A stretch of DNA of 64,000 bases from Mucilaginibacter terrenus (GTDB lineage: Bacteria > Bacteroidota > Bacteroidia > Sphingobacteriales > Sphingobacteriaceae): contig NZ_QWDE01000001.1 in assembly GCF_003432065.1 (NCBI RefSeq), positions 1,240,001 through 1,304,000 on the forward strand, read 5' to 3'. The position numbers were made by a program, and so were the translations under genes. Shown here piece after piece: positions 54,699 to 63,839 of the stretch. The stretch's first letter is position 1. Every line of letters starts with the position of its first letter. The notes below the pieces were generated by a model that was not told the origin of the DNA, did no database searches, and was given only the letters and a program-made list of their open reading frames with translations.

Positions 54699-55906
54699 AT
54701 TATAACGAGCATAAGGTGCGCTTAGGCAAGGCTGAATTGATCCTGGCACAGGGATATTTAAAGGAGCCGTTTGACCTCTCATTCAGCGATAAGGTGAACC
54801 GGTTATCTGACCTGACGAAACGGAATGAACGCACGCAGGTCAATGCCTTGCACGTGTCGTTAAACTTTGCAGTTGGTGAAAATTTGGACAAATGGACACT
54901 TCAGCAAATTGCCGATGAGTATATGGAAGGCCTAGGGTTTGGTAAACAGCCTTACCTTGTCTATCAGCATTACGATGCCGGACATCCCCATCTACATTTG
55001 GTGTCTACAAACATCAAGGCAGATGGTGAACGGATCAGTTTTCATTTGCTGGCTAATAAAGCTTCTGAGCAGTCACGAAAGCAAGTAGAGCTAAATTACG
55101 GGTTGGTCAAGGCAGAGGATCAGGGGAAAGCACAGCATAATGTTAAATCTCTTTCCCTGGAACAATTGGCTTACGGAAAATCAGATACGAAGCGGGCGAT
55201 CACCAATGTGGTGAGTGAGGTATTGCGAACATACAAGTTTACCAGTATCCCGGAATTTAACGCGGTTCTAAACGGCTTTAACGTGACGGCTGACCGGGGT
55301 TCAAAAGAATCCAGGATGTACGAGAAAAACGGGTTGGTATACTGGGCACTGGATGGTAAAGGCGGCAAGATCGGCGTTCCCATCAAGGCCAGCAGTATCT
55401 ACGGTAAACCAACTTTAAAGGCGCTCGAAGGACGCTTTGCTTTAAATGACGTGCTACGCAAATCATTAAGAGAGCAGCTAAAGCAGACGATTGATGATCT
55501 GCTGAGCAAACGGATTGGTAAAACCGAGTTTCAGTTAAAGCTTAAAGAACAGAATATTGAAGCCATTTTTAGGCACAGTGAGGATGGCCGGTTATATGGG
55601 GTAACCTTTGTCGATCATAAAACTAAAGCTGTGTTCAACGGCAGTGACTTAGGCAAAAACTATAGCGCAAACAGCCTTTCTCAATTCTTTGCACGATCAG
55701 AAGGAAGCATTAAACCAAGCCATACAGCTGAACTACCCGGCAATAACCAGTTACCGGGTAACACAGGAATAACAGGTAATACCAACTTCAACAGTGGCAG
55801 TGCATTCCTAGAAGCCTTATTCCAGGAAGAGAAACAAGATATGGCAGCCATCGGCAGGCTTCAACAAAGAAAGCGAAAGAAAAAACGCAGAGGGCATTCA
55901 CTTTAA
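54653..55906 (+). CDS. mobB: relaxase/mobilisation nuclease
   Basis: The relaxase nicks oriT and leads the strand into the recipient. MVAKIKTGRSVLGAINYNEHKV is the usual start of Bacteroidota MobB/BmgA-type relaxases, and HPHLHLVSTNI (about residue 110) carries the His cluster that holds the metal. A catalytic Tyr candidate is in AINYNEHK. The C-terminal half binds DNA without clear motifs, and the tail is basic. It lies between the accessory protein and the coupling protein. Confidence 0.88.
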   Translation: MVAKIKTGRSVLGAINYNEHKVRLGKAELILAQGYLKEPFDLSFSDKVNRLSDLTKRNERTQVNALHVSLNFAVGENLDKWTLQQIADEYMEGLGFGKQPYLVYQHYDAGHPHLHLVSTNIKADGERISFHLLANKASEQSRKQVELNYGLVKAEDQGKAQHNVKSLSLEQLAYGKSDTKRAITNVVSEVLRTYKFTSIPEFNAVLNGFNVTADRGSKESRMYEKNGLVYWALDGKGGKIGVPIKASSIYGKPTLKALEGRFALNDVLRKSLREQLKQTIDDLLSKRIGKTEFQLKLKEQNIEAIFRHSEDGRLYGVTFVDHKTKAVFNGSDLGKNYSANSLSQFFARSEGSIKPSHTAELPGNNQLPGNTGITGNTNFNSGSAFLEALFQEEKQDMAAIGRLQQRKRKKKRRGHSL

Positions 55907-55917
55907 ATTTTACAGTT

Positions 55918-57840
55918 ATGCAAACAGGTGAAAACGAACAAGCATTAAGAAGAATCATTGATTTTACCCGGTTTATCAGCCTGGCCATTCTTATCCTTCA
56001 TTTTTATATTTCTTGCTATGCCGCATTTCAGCATTGGGGGTTGACCAAGCCGGTCATTAACAGTATCCTACTGTCTGTCTCGAAAATGACAGTCTTCAAA
56101 AGTGTGCTTTATGCAAAACTTGCAGCACTATTCGCTTTAATGATTTCCTTGTTAGGCAGCAAGGGGAAGAAAGATGAAAAGATCAATCTTAAAACAATCA
56201 CTACCTATGCATTGATTGGCTTGCTGTTATACTTTATCAGTGCAGTATTCCTCAACGTCAACTATTCGGTATCAATCAGAGCATCACTATATATCGGCAC
56301 AACCTCGTTAGGATATCTACTGATCTTGTCAGGACTAAGTGCTTTGTTCAGAATGCTCAAATTGAAGCTTGCTGATGACATCTTTAACAAAGCCAACGAA
56401 TCATTCCCGCAGGAAGAGCGGTATCTCGACAATGAGTATTCGATCAACTTGCCTGCTATCTATTACCTGAAAGGCAAGGCGCGTAAAAGCTGGATCAATA
56501 TTATCAACCCTTTTCGTGGTACTTTGATAGGTGGCAGTCCGGGATCAGGTAAATCTTACTTTGTTATCCGCCACATTATCACTCAGCATATTCAAAAAGG
56601 TTTTTCCATGCTGATCTACGATTTTAAGTATGATGACCTAACCAAGATTGCCTATAACGCGTTGCTTCAACATGGTCACTTGTACAAGGTCAAACCGACC
56701 CAGTATGTAATTAACCTCGAACAGATCATGCACCGCGCGAATCCACTAGAGCCAGAAACCATGCTGGATATAACAGATGCGATTGACGCCAGCCGAACGA
56801 TCATGCTTGGTTTAAATCGGGAATGGATCAAAAAGCAGGGAGACTTTTTTGTAGAATCACCAATCAACTTTATTACAGCGATCATGTGGTTTCTTCGAAG
56901 GTACCAGGATGGCCGCTTTTGTACTTTACCTCATGTTATTGAGTTAGCGCAGGTGGATTACAAGGAATTGTTTGAAGTATTGCTACAAGAACCTGAAATT
57001 GAAGTATTGATCAACCCTTTTATTTCTGCCTGGCAAAATGAGGCCTATGAACAATTAGAAGGTCAGGTGGCAAGCGCTAAGATCAGTTTGGCGCGCCTAT
57101 CATCACCACAGCTTTACTATGTGTTAAGTGGCAATGATTTCTCTTTAGACATTAATAATCCTGATAAACCGAAGATCGTCTGCCTTGCCAATAACCCGCA
57201 AAAATCACAGGTTAACGGTGCTGTGCTGTCCTTGTATATCAATCGCATCAACAAGCTGGTTAACCAAAAAAATCGCCAGAAATGCAGCATGATTTTCGAT
57301 GAATTCCCAACCATTTACTTTAACGGCATTGACAACCTTATCGCTACGGCAAGGTCAAATAAGGTAGCCGTGACACTGGCGGTACAGGATTACAGCCAGC
57401 TTAAAAAGGATTATGGTCGTGATCAGGCAGAGGTTATTATGAATATCGTAGGTAATATTATTTGCGGGCAAGTAACAGGCGATACAGCCAAACAGTTGTC
57501 AGAACGCTTCGGAAAAATTAACCAACAAAAAGAAAGTGTCTCGATCAACAGCCAGGATACTTCTGTGAGCCGTTCCACGCAGTTGGATTTTGCGATACCT
57601 GCCTCTAAAATTGCTGGGCTATCTTCCGGTGAATTTGTGGGCATGGTAGCCGATGACCCAACCAATAAGATCAGCTTAAAAGTGTTTCATAATGAAATCC
57701 AAAATGACCATGATAGTATTCGCAACGAGGAGTTGAGTTATCAACCTATCCCCACCGTTCGAGATATTGATCAGGCGGAAGTCCTGCGTAACTACCAGCA
57801 GATCAAAGATGACATAAGGCTATTGTTCAAGACGTCGTAA
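55918..57840 (+). CDS. type IV coupling protein (VirD4/TraG-like, MobC of Bacteroidota)
   Basis: This 640-residue inner-membrane ATPase brings the relaxase-DNA complex to the mating channel. N-terminal membrane helices (up to about residue 140) are followed by Walker A GGSPGSGKSYF, Walker B CSMIFDEFPTIYF and ARSNKVAVTLAVQDYSQLKKDYG. It lies 11 bases after the relaxase and closes the mobilisation operon. It is distinct from the VirB4-like TraG at 60220. Confidence 0.9.
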   Translation: MQTGENEQALRRIIDFTRFISLAILILHFYISCYAAFQHWGLTKPVINSILLSVSKMTVFKSVLYAKLAALFALMISLLGSKGKKDEKINLKTITTYALIGLLLYFISAVFLNVNYSVSIRASLYIGTTSLGYLLILSGLSALFRMLKLKLADDIFNKANESFPQEERYLDNEYSINLPAIYYLKGKARKSWINIINPFRGTLIGGSPGSGKSYFVIRHIITQHIQKGFSMLIYDFKYDDLTKIAYNALLQHGHLYKVKPTQYVINLEQIMHRANPLEPETMLDITDAIDASRTIMLGLNREWIKKQGDFFVESPINFITAIMWFLRRYQDGRFCTLPHVIELAQVDYKELFEVLLQEPEIEVLINPFISAWQNEAYEQLEGQVASAKISLARLSSPQLYYVLSGNDFSLDINNPDKPKIVCLANNPQKSQVNGAVLSLYINRINKLVNQKNRQKCSMIFDEFPTIYFNGIDNLIATARSNKVAVTLAVQDYSQLKKDYGRDQAEVIMNIVGNIICGQVTGDTAKQLSERFGKINQQKESVSINSQDTSVSRSTQLDFAIPASKIAGLSSGEFVGMVADDPTNKISLKVFHNEIQNDHDSIRNEELSYQPIPTVRDIDQAEVLRNYQQIKDDIRLLFKTS

Positions 57841-57905
57841 TTAACTCTTAAGTAATAATGCTGATCGTCATATTAACGTAATATTGATTTAAGGTGAAGT
57901 TAAAC

Positions 57906-57931
57906 GAATAACATGTCGTAACACGTTATTC
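57906..57931. promoter_or_regulatory. dyad before rteC
   Basis: GAATAACATGT (57906-57916) and ACACGTTATTC (57921-57931) form an 11-4-11 inverted repeat with one mismatch, 48 bases before the rteC ATG. TTATTTTG follows, one base short of a TAnnTTTG box. This fits a regulator site on the rteC promoter. Confidence 0.55.
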
Positions 57932-57979
57932 TTATTTTGCGTATTAAGCAATAATCCTAATTGCCTAATCCAAATCCAA

Positions 57980-58846
57980 ATGCGCACCATCACCGAGCGT
58001 TACTACAGCGCTTTAGAAAATCAATTAAACGAAATTTCCACAAACGGCGAACCTTTAGCCGAAAAATACAAAGCTTCTATCATCCTTTGCAAAAAAGCTA
58101 TGGCTAAGCTGAAAAGCTACATCTCCAGCTATTCTTTTGAAAGTGTCGAAGACGAGATACATTTTTTCAAAGAAGTAAAACCCCAATTCTACAGTAAATA
58201 CATTTACTTCATCAGCGTTTATAACTACCTAATGAAAAGGCCGACAGGAGCCGAAGATCATTTAAAAGAATATATCAACTCTGAACTGGCCGATCTTAAA
58301 CGTTATTTCGATCATAACGGCGCTTTTTATCAGTATTACCGCTCAGGTTCCACCCAGATGGATGAAGTGTATTTTACGCGTGGTGGGTTTGACGTACATG
58401 TGGAACTGGAAAAATTTGAAGAGGACGAAGTTTACTCAACCAGCCACGACTACAAGCTTTCCAATATTATCGCGAACGAAAAATATCAGGACTTTTTAAA
58501 TATCGAACTTCAAAAGCTCAATAATCATGATGAGCGCCCGCTAGAGATGAGCCTCGATCTTCCGCTCACCTGGACATTTTCAAAGACCGATCTGATCGAA
58601 CTGATTTACGCGCTGGTCGCTGCTGGCGTATTTAATAATGGCAATGCGGAGATCAAAAGTGTTGTTAGCTTTTTTCAAACGGTTTTTCATATCGATTTAG
58701 GCCAGTATTATCATAAATACACGGATATTACAAGAAGGAAGAAAGACCGCACGCTATTATTGGATAAGTTGAAGCTTGCCTTACTCCGTAAAATGGATCA
58801 AAAATTGGATGAAGATGGCTCTATTCAGCAAAAGTTAAAATTATAA
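57980..58846 (+). CDS. rteC: RteC-family regulator
   Basis: RteC activates excision in Bacteroides conjugative transposons. This 288-residue protein has the family layout: a helical N-terminus (YKASIILCKKAMAKLKSYI, EIHFFKEVKPQFYSKYIYFISVYNYL), then a C-terminal winged-helix-like part (WTFSKTDLIELIYALVAAGVFNNGNAEIKSVVSFFQTVFHIDLGQYYHKYTDITRRKKDRTLLLDKLKLAL). No RteA/RteB pair is seen in the window. It lies between the mobilisation and transfer operons and has its own dyad. Confidence 0.9.
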   Translation: MRTITERYYSALENQLNEISTNGEPLAEKYKASIILCKKAMAKLKSYISSYSFESVEDEIHFFKEVKPQFYSKYIYFISVYNYLMKRPTGAEDHLKEYINSELADLKRYFDHNGAFYQYYRSGSTQMDEVYFTRGGFDVHVELEKFEEDEVYSTSHDYKLSNIIANEKYQDFLNIELQKLNNHDERPLEMSLDLPLTWTFSKTDLIELIYALVAAGVFNNGNAEIKSVVSFFQTVFHIDLGQYYHKYTDITRRKKDRTLLLDKLKLALLRKMDQKLDEDGSIQQKLKL

Positions 58847-58887
58847 CCATTTTTAACTACCTGTATTTCAATTTGTTATAAAAAATT

Positions 58888-58917
58888 TATCCTACCCTGT
58901 ACATGAGGTGTGATAAA
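58888..58917 (+). promoter_or_regulatory. ICE operon box, copy 2 (before transfer operon)
   Basis: The same 30-base element as at 53379-53408 (27/30), core GTACATGAGGTGTGATAAA at 58899-58917. A -7-like AACCTTTG (58935-58942) follows, and its TTTG again begins exactly 40 bases after the core start. The first tra-operon gene starts at 58991. Confidence 0.65.
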
Positions 58918-58990
58918 AGTTTTTTGGATAGGCCAACCTTTGCTTTCGAGATCGCTGCATGGTGCAGATGGTCTTTAAAATCAAAGTGTT

Positions 58991-59524
58991 ATGTTGTCAT
59001 CCATCTCCTGGCAGCAGTATTTTGCAGCCATCGCTATCATAAGCGCATCTTACTACCTGTATGTGATCCTTCGCTACTATCAACGCGAGGTTACCAATCT
59101 TTTTAAAGCTAAGCAATCAGGTCAGCTACTTGCCCCAAGCAGCACCCTTTCATCTTTTGCGGTTATGGGTCAAGCTAAGCAAGATCAAAGCATCACCGTC
59201 GTAGCCGACGAAGAGTTACAATTCGCGGAAGCTGACATCAACGAAGACTTAAACGAACCAGTTGCTGAATCAACAGCAGCAAAGCCCGTTGAGTTTTTGC
59301 CACAAACACAACTGCTTAATGAGACGGACAAACTCATTGATGCTTTCGCTGACGTTGACAGTAAAACAGAATTTATTTCATTGCTGAACATTCTGCTTAC
59401 CTCTTATAAACCTTACGAGTCGGAAATAAACTATCTACAGGTAATTGAGCACATCTTGAACGAATCGCACGGAAAATTGCCTTTCGACTTGACAAGCAAT
59501 GACCTGCCTGCTTGGAACGAGTAA
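58991..59524 (+). CDS. membrane protein heading the transfer operon
   Basis: This 177-residue protein has one N-terminal membrane helix (FAAIAIISASYYLYVILRYY) and a long acidic soluble part (ELQFAEADINEDLNEPVAESTAAK) ending in a helical domain (LLNETDKLIDAFADVDSKTEFISLLNILLTSYKPY). I recognise it only as a recurrent protein at the start of such operons. The operon box lies 73 bases upstream, and traE follows after 29 bases. Confidence 0.7.
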   Translation: MLSSISWQQYFAAIAIISASYYLYVILRYYQREVTNLFKAKQSGQLLAPSSTLSSFAVMGQAKQDQSITVVADEELQFAEADINEDLNEPVAESTAAKPVEFLPQTQLLNETDKLIDAFADVDSKTEFISLLNILLTSYKPYESEINYLQVIEHILNESHGKLPFDLTSNDLPAWNE

Positions 59525-59553
59525 CATTTTTTAACCCTTTAAAATAAATAATC

Positions 59554-59892
59554 ATGAAAACACAGCAAGTAAAAAGAAATAACGATCTGAGGCATCTGTT
59601 GAAGAAAGGCTTCGGCACATTGACATTTATCCTTTTTGCCTTCACCTTGTATGCACAAGACGGTAATGCCGGCATTCAGGAGGCCACCACGCAGGTCAAA
59701 AGCTATTTTACTACAGGTACAACCTTGATGTATGCCATTGGTGCTTTGGTAGGCCTGGTAGGTGCTATTAAGGTTTACAAAAAGTGGAACGACGGCGAGC
59801 ATGATACTGGAAAGGTTGCATCCAGCTGGTTTGGTAGCTGCATTTTTTTGGTAGTTGTCGCTACGGTACTAAAATCTTTTTTTGGCGTTTAA
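59554..59892 (+). CDS. traE: TraE (DUF4134) conjugation protein
   Basis: This small membrane protein of the mating channel has a signal-like N-terminal helix (GTLTFILFAFTLYAQDG) followed by two more (TTLMYAIGALVGLVGAIKVY and SWFGSCIFLVVVATVLKSFF), with the DUF4134 signature KVYKKWNDGEHDTGKVASSWFG. VirB2-like topology suggests a pilin-type subunit. It is followed at once by traF. Confidence 0.88.
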   Translation: MKTQQVKRNNDLRHLLKKGFGTLTFILFAFTLYAQDGNAGIQEATTQVKSYFTTGTTLMYAIGALVGLVGAIKVYKKWNDGEHDTGKVASSWFGSCIFLVVVATVLKSFFGV

Positions 59893-59902
59893 CTGCATCA
59901 AT

Positions 59903-60223
59903 ATGGCATTGTATCAGATCAATAAGGGCATCAATAAACCCATTGAATTTAAAGGGCTAAAGGCCCAATACATAGGCTACTTGGCAGCAGGTCTTGTTAT
60001 TTTGCTCATCGGCTTTGCGGTGATGTACCTGTTTAGCGTACCTGTGACCATGTGCCTGCTCATCATAGGTGCATTGGGGAGCCTGCTTTTTTATCAAGTT
60101 TTTAAGCTCAGTCACAAGTACGGTCAATATGGGCTGATGAAGAGATCAGCTAAGCGATACCTGCCACGTTACCTGCAATTCACAACACGAAACGTATTTC
60201 TACAATTAAAAAGAAGATCATGA
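59903..60223 (+). CDS. traF: TraF (DUF4133) conjugation protein
   Basis: This short protein with two adjacent membrane helices (IGYLAAGLVILLIGFAVMYLF, TMCLLIIGALGSLLFYQVF) begins YQINKGINKPIEFKGLKAQYIGYL, typical of DUF4133, and resembles VirB3 in size and topology. ATG 59903 is preferred over a TTG at 59882 that would overlap traE. Its stop overlaps the traG start by four bases. Confidence 0.88.
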   Translation: MALYQINKGINKPIEFKGLKAQYIGYLAAGLVILLIGFAVMYLFSVPVTMCLLIIGALGSLLFYQVFKLSHKYGQYGLMKRSAKRYLPRYLQFTTRNVFLQLKRRS

Positions 60224-62712
60224 AATCACACAGCAAAGCGGAACAGGTATTTCCTATTTATAAGGTGGAGCACGATTGTATGCTTTCAGTGCAAGGCGAC
60301 CTGACCATTGGTTATGAAGTTGACCTCCCGGAAATTTTTACCATGTCCAACGACGAATATCACAGTTTTCACGAGGCCTGGATCAAGGCAATAAAGCTGC
60401 TGCCGAAAAATACCATCTTCCATAAGCAGGACTGGTTTGTAAGTGAGCAGTATAAGGCCAGGTTTCAGGAAAACGGCGAAACGCAGGTAAAAACGTTTCT
60501 GTCACATTCCAGCGAAAAGCATTTTCATGAGCGTCCATACCTGCATCATCATTGCCATATTTTCCTGACTAAGAAGCCGGAAAAATTCAAACCCTTCACG
60601 AGCGCAGTAAGCACATTGATGCGCAAACGCATTGTCCCTTCTCAAACCACATCAGAAGAGCCGTTTCGTGACTTTTTAGATAATGCCGGACAGTTCGTCA
60701 AGGTGCTGGAAGATAGCGGCCTAATTGCATTGCGGGGCATCAATGACGACGGACTGTCCGGTACGCCTAAGACAGCCGGAATACTGGAACAGTACTGCTT
60801 TCTGCTCAACAAGACCAGCAATACGGTTTTAAAGGATATTCACATTCAGGACGAGATCCGCATTGGCAATGATCATTGTCAGCTTTTTACTTTAAGCGAT
60901 GCAGAAAACTTGCCGCCGCTTTGTGGCCCGAGGATTACATTTGACAAGTACAGCACGGACAAAACAAAGTTTAGTACCGGATTTGCCTCACCGATCGGCA
61001 CTCTGTTGAGATGCAACCATGTGTACAACCAGTACATATTTATTGAAGACAGCCAGCAAACCTTAAAGAAGCTGGAGGCAAAGAAGCTGCGCTTACAATC
61101 GTTATCTGCGTATTCCCGTGAAAATGCGATCAGCCGGGATGCGACACATGAATTTTTAAATGAAGCAATCAGTCAGCAGCGGTTGCCGGTTAAAGCGCAC
61201 TTTAATGTGATGGCCTGGACAAGCGACCAAGCCGAACTTAAAGACCTCAAAAATAAAGTAAGTTCAGCTTTAGCTCAAATGGATGCGCAACCTAAACAGG
61301 AAACGGACGGCGCGCCGCAGATATGGTGGTCGGGATTGCCAGGCAATGAAGCTACCTTTCCAATGAATGATACCTTTGATACATTTGTTGAACAGGCAAC
61401 CTGCTTTTTAAATCTGGAAACAAACTACCAATCCAGTATCAGTGCCTGCGGGCTTAGGCTGGGCGATCGCTTGTCGGGTAAGCCGATTCATGTAGACATC
61501 AGTGATGAACCGATGGAGAAAGGCATAACGACTAACCGGAATAAGTTTATTTTGGGTCCGTCGGGCAGTGGAAAGTCTTTTTTTACCAACCACCTTTTGC
61601 GAAGCTATTTTGAACAGGGCGCTCACATTGTATTGGTCGATGTAGGGCACAGTTACCAGGGGCTTTGTGAGTTCGTCGGAGGATATTACTTCACTTATTC
61701 AGAAGACAACCCCATCAGCTTCAATCCCTTTTATATCGCTCAGGGCGACTACCTGGATACGGAAAAGAAGGAAAGTATTAAAGCCATGATCCTGGCATTG
61801 TGGAAGAAGGAAGATGAAGGCGTACAACGTTCAGAATACATTGCGATTTCCGACGCTTTGTACCACTATTATGAAAAGCTTAAAGTGAATTCTGATATTT
61901 TTCCTTGCTTTGATAGCTTCTATGATTTCCTTGCAGGGGAGTTTTATGAGACCATGAAACAATCAAAAGTAAAAGATGAGCGTTTTGATATTGATAACAT
62001 GCTGTTCGTATTAAAACCATATTACAAAGGTGGTGAGTACGCTTACCTGTTGAATGCAAGAGAAAACCTCGACTTATTGCATCGCCGCTTCATTGTTTTT
62101 GAGTTAGATAACATCAAAGATCACCCCATTCTTTTCCCGGTAGTGACACTAATCATTATGGAAACCTTTGTATCCAAAATGCGCAAACTCAGTAAGGCCA
62201 CCCGCAAAATGATCTTAATCGAGGAAGCATGGAAAGCTATTGCGCGTGAAGGCATGGCCGAATACATTAAATACTTATTTAAAACGGTTCGAAAATATTT
62301 TGGTGAAGCTTTGGTTGTAACCCAGGATATTGAAGATATCATCAGTTCGCCGGTGGTAAAGCAGGCTATTATCAATAACAGCGACTGCAAAATCCTACTT
62401 GACCAGCGTAAGTATCAGAATGACTTTCCGAAAATTCAACAGTTGTTGGGCATCACGGATAAAGAAACGGCACTGATCATGAGCATGAACCGGAACAATG
62501 ATGATAAGCGGAAATACAAAGAGGTATTTATCAGCCTTAATGGGCAGTTATCAAAAGTTTACCGGACAGAGGTGAGCCGTGAGGAATACTGGACTTATAC
62601 AACGGAATCTGCGGAAAAAGCCCGCGTTCAAGAATATGCTAAAAAATATGGAAGTATTCAGCGCGGCATTGCGGCTATCGTTCAGGAAGAATTAGAAAAG
62701 CAGCTTAACTAA
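60220..62712 (+). CDS. traG: TraG-family conjugation ATPase (VirB4-like)
   Basis: This 830-residue motor ATPase of the transfer channel has the N-terminal Bacteroidota TraG domain (KAEQVFPIYKVEHDCMLSVQGDLTIGYEVDLPEIFTM), Walker A ILGPSGSGKSFFTNHLL (near residue 450), Walker B ILIEEAWKAI, and LVVTQDIEDI with NNSDCKILLDQ. The length is typical. The ATGA overlap with traF shows coupling. Confidence 0.93.
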   Translation: MKSHSKAEQVFPIYKVEHDCMLSVQGDLTIGYEVDLPEIFTMSNDEYHSFHEAWIKAIKLLPKNTIFHKQDWFVSEQYKARFQENGETQVKTFLSHSSEKHFHERPYLHHHCHIFLTKKPEKFKPFTSAVSTLMRKRIVPSQTTSEEPFRDFLDNAGQFVKVLEDSGLIALRGINDDGLSGTPKTAGILEQYCFLLNKTSNTVLKDIHIQDEIRIGNDHCQLFTLSDAENLPPLCGPRITFDKYSTDKTKFSTGFASPIGTLLRCNHVYNQYIFIEDSQQTLKKLEAKKLRLQSLSAYSRENAISRDATHEFLNEAISQQRLPVKAHFNVMAWTSDQAELKDLKNKVSSALAQMDAQPKQETDGAPQIWWSGLPGNEATFPMNDTFDTFVEQATCFLNLETNYQSSISACGLRLGDRLSGKPIHVDISDEPMEKGITTNRNKFILGPSGSGKSFFTNHLLRSYFEQGAHIVLVDVGHSYQGLCEFVGGYYFTYSEDNPISFNPFYIAQGDYLDTEKKESIKAMILALWKKEDEGVQRSEYIAISDALYHYYEKLKVNSDIFPCFDSFYDFLAGEFYETMKQSKVKDERFDIDNMLFVLKPYYKGGEYAYLLNARENLDLLHRRFIVFELDNIKDHPILFPVVTLIIMETFVSKMRKLSKATRKMILIEEAWKAIAREGMAEYIKYLFKTVRKYFGEALVVTQDIEDIISSPVVKQAIINNSDCKILLDQRKYQNDFPKIQQLLGITDKETALIMSMNRNNDDKRKYKEVFISLNGQLSKVYRTEVSREEYWTYTTESAEKARVQEYAKKYGSIQRGIAAIVQEELEKQLN

Positions 62713-62723
62713 ATATTTTAATT

Positions 62724-63098
62724 ATGAAAGCAAATGTCATCTTAGTCTTATTAACCGCTTTATTATCTGCGAGTTGTACACGAAATGCAAATACCTCTAA
62801 GATTGAAGGGGCTTATATCTCACAAGCCAAGGGTGAGTATGCGGTAAATGACGACACATTAGAAATCACTTCCCTTCACACTGATTCTAAAACTTACTCA
62901 ATAGTTTTAAAAACAGGTTTTAAAAAAATCAGAGACGGTAAAACATTAGCAAAGCAACATAAGCAAGAGCATTGGACCGCATCTTGGGATGAAAACAAAA
63001 AAACCCTAATAGAGAGTGAACTGGGGAGGCAAATTGAAATCAAATCGAGCACCAACGAATTGATTTGGAACAATTTAGTTTTTAAAAAAACAAAGTAA
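62724..63098 (+). CDS. small lipoprotein within the transfer operon
   Basis: A lipoprotein signal (VILVLLTALLSASC, Cys18) precedes about 105 residues with a lipocalin-like beta pattern (KIEGAYISQAKGEYAVNDDTLEIT...WTASWDENKKTLIE). No family is recognised. It lies between traG and traI where entry-exclusion or channel-associated lipoproteins are sometimes found, but there is no direct evidence for either. Confidence 0.75.
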   Translation: MKANVILVLLTALLSASCTRNANTSKIEGAYISQAKGEYAVNDDTLEITSLHTDSKTYSIVLKTGFKKIRDGKTLAKQHKQEHWTASWDENKKTLIESELGRQIEIKSSTNELIWNNLVFKKTK

Positions 63099-63155
63099 TT
63101 TCAGATTTCATGACTAACAAAAATTCCTGTTTATTCAGGGATAAGGGAGGCTTTT

Positions 63156-63839
63156 ATGAAAAATTTTAAGATATCGCCAACTATTCTAATTGCTTTTCTA
63201 ATCGTCTTTTTTTCTGCAAGTCAAGTTAAAGCGCAATTTGTAGTTGCAGAGATAGTCAAGCTCACTGTCAAGAAAGTGATCAAAGCCATTGATCTTAAAG
63301 TGCAGCGGATGCAAAACAAGACCATTTGGTTGCAGAATGCACAGAAAGTGTTAGAAAACGAGCTATCTAAAGTTAAACTTACGGAGATATCGGGCTGGAC
63401 AGAAGAACAAAAGCAATTGTACAGCGGCTACTATACAGAGTTATGGAAGATCAAATCCACTATTGCTTATTACCAGCGGATCAAAGATGTCACGCTGAAA
63501 CAGGCCGCTTTGGTGGGTCAGTATAAGCGGGCTTGGGGGTTATTTCAAAAAGACAACCACTTCCGTCCTGAAGAGATCAATTATATGCAGAAGGTTTACA
63601 GCGGGATCTTAGATGCCAGCGTTCAGAACCTTGACCAGATATTATTGGTCATCAATAGCTTCAAAACGCAAATGTCCGATGCTGAACGTCTTGAACTCAT
63701 TAATCATGCAAGCGACCAATTGGATATCAATTACAACGACTTGCAGCAGTTCAACAATCAAAACATTCGTATCTGCTTACAACGAAGCCGTGACATTGCA
63801 GATACGAAATCAATCAAGGAATTGTATGGAATCAATTAA
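63156..63839 (+). CDS. traI: TraI-type conjugation protein
   Basis: This 227-residue exported protein has a signal peptide (ISPTILIAFLIVFFSASQVKAQ) and helical coiled segments (KVQRMQNKTIWLQNAQKVLENELSKVKLTEISGWTEEQKQLYSGYYTELWKIKS), as in DUF4141/TraI proteins, which resemble the VirB5 minor pilin. An AGGGAGG sequence six bases before the ATG is a real Shine-Dalgarno, unusual here. The next gene starts 14 bases before its stop. Confidence 0.82.
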   Translation: MKNFKISPTILIAFLIVFFSASQVKAQFVVAEIVKLTVKKVIKAIDLKVQRMQNKTIWLQNAQKVLENELSKVKLTEISGWTEEQKQLYSGYYTELWKIKSTIAYYQRIKDVTLKQAALVGQYKRAWGLFQKDNHFRPEEINYMQKVYSGILDASVQNLDQILLVINSFKTQMSDAERLELINHASDQLDINYNDLQQFNNQNIRICLQRSRDIADTKSIKELYGIN

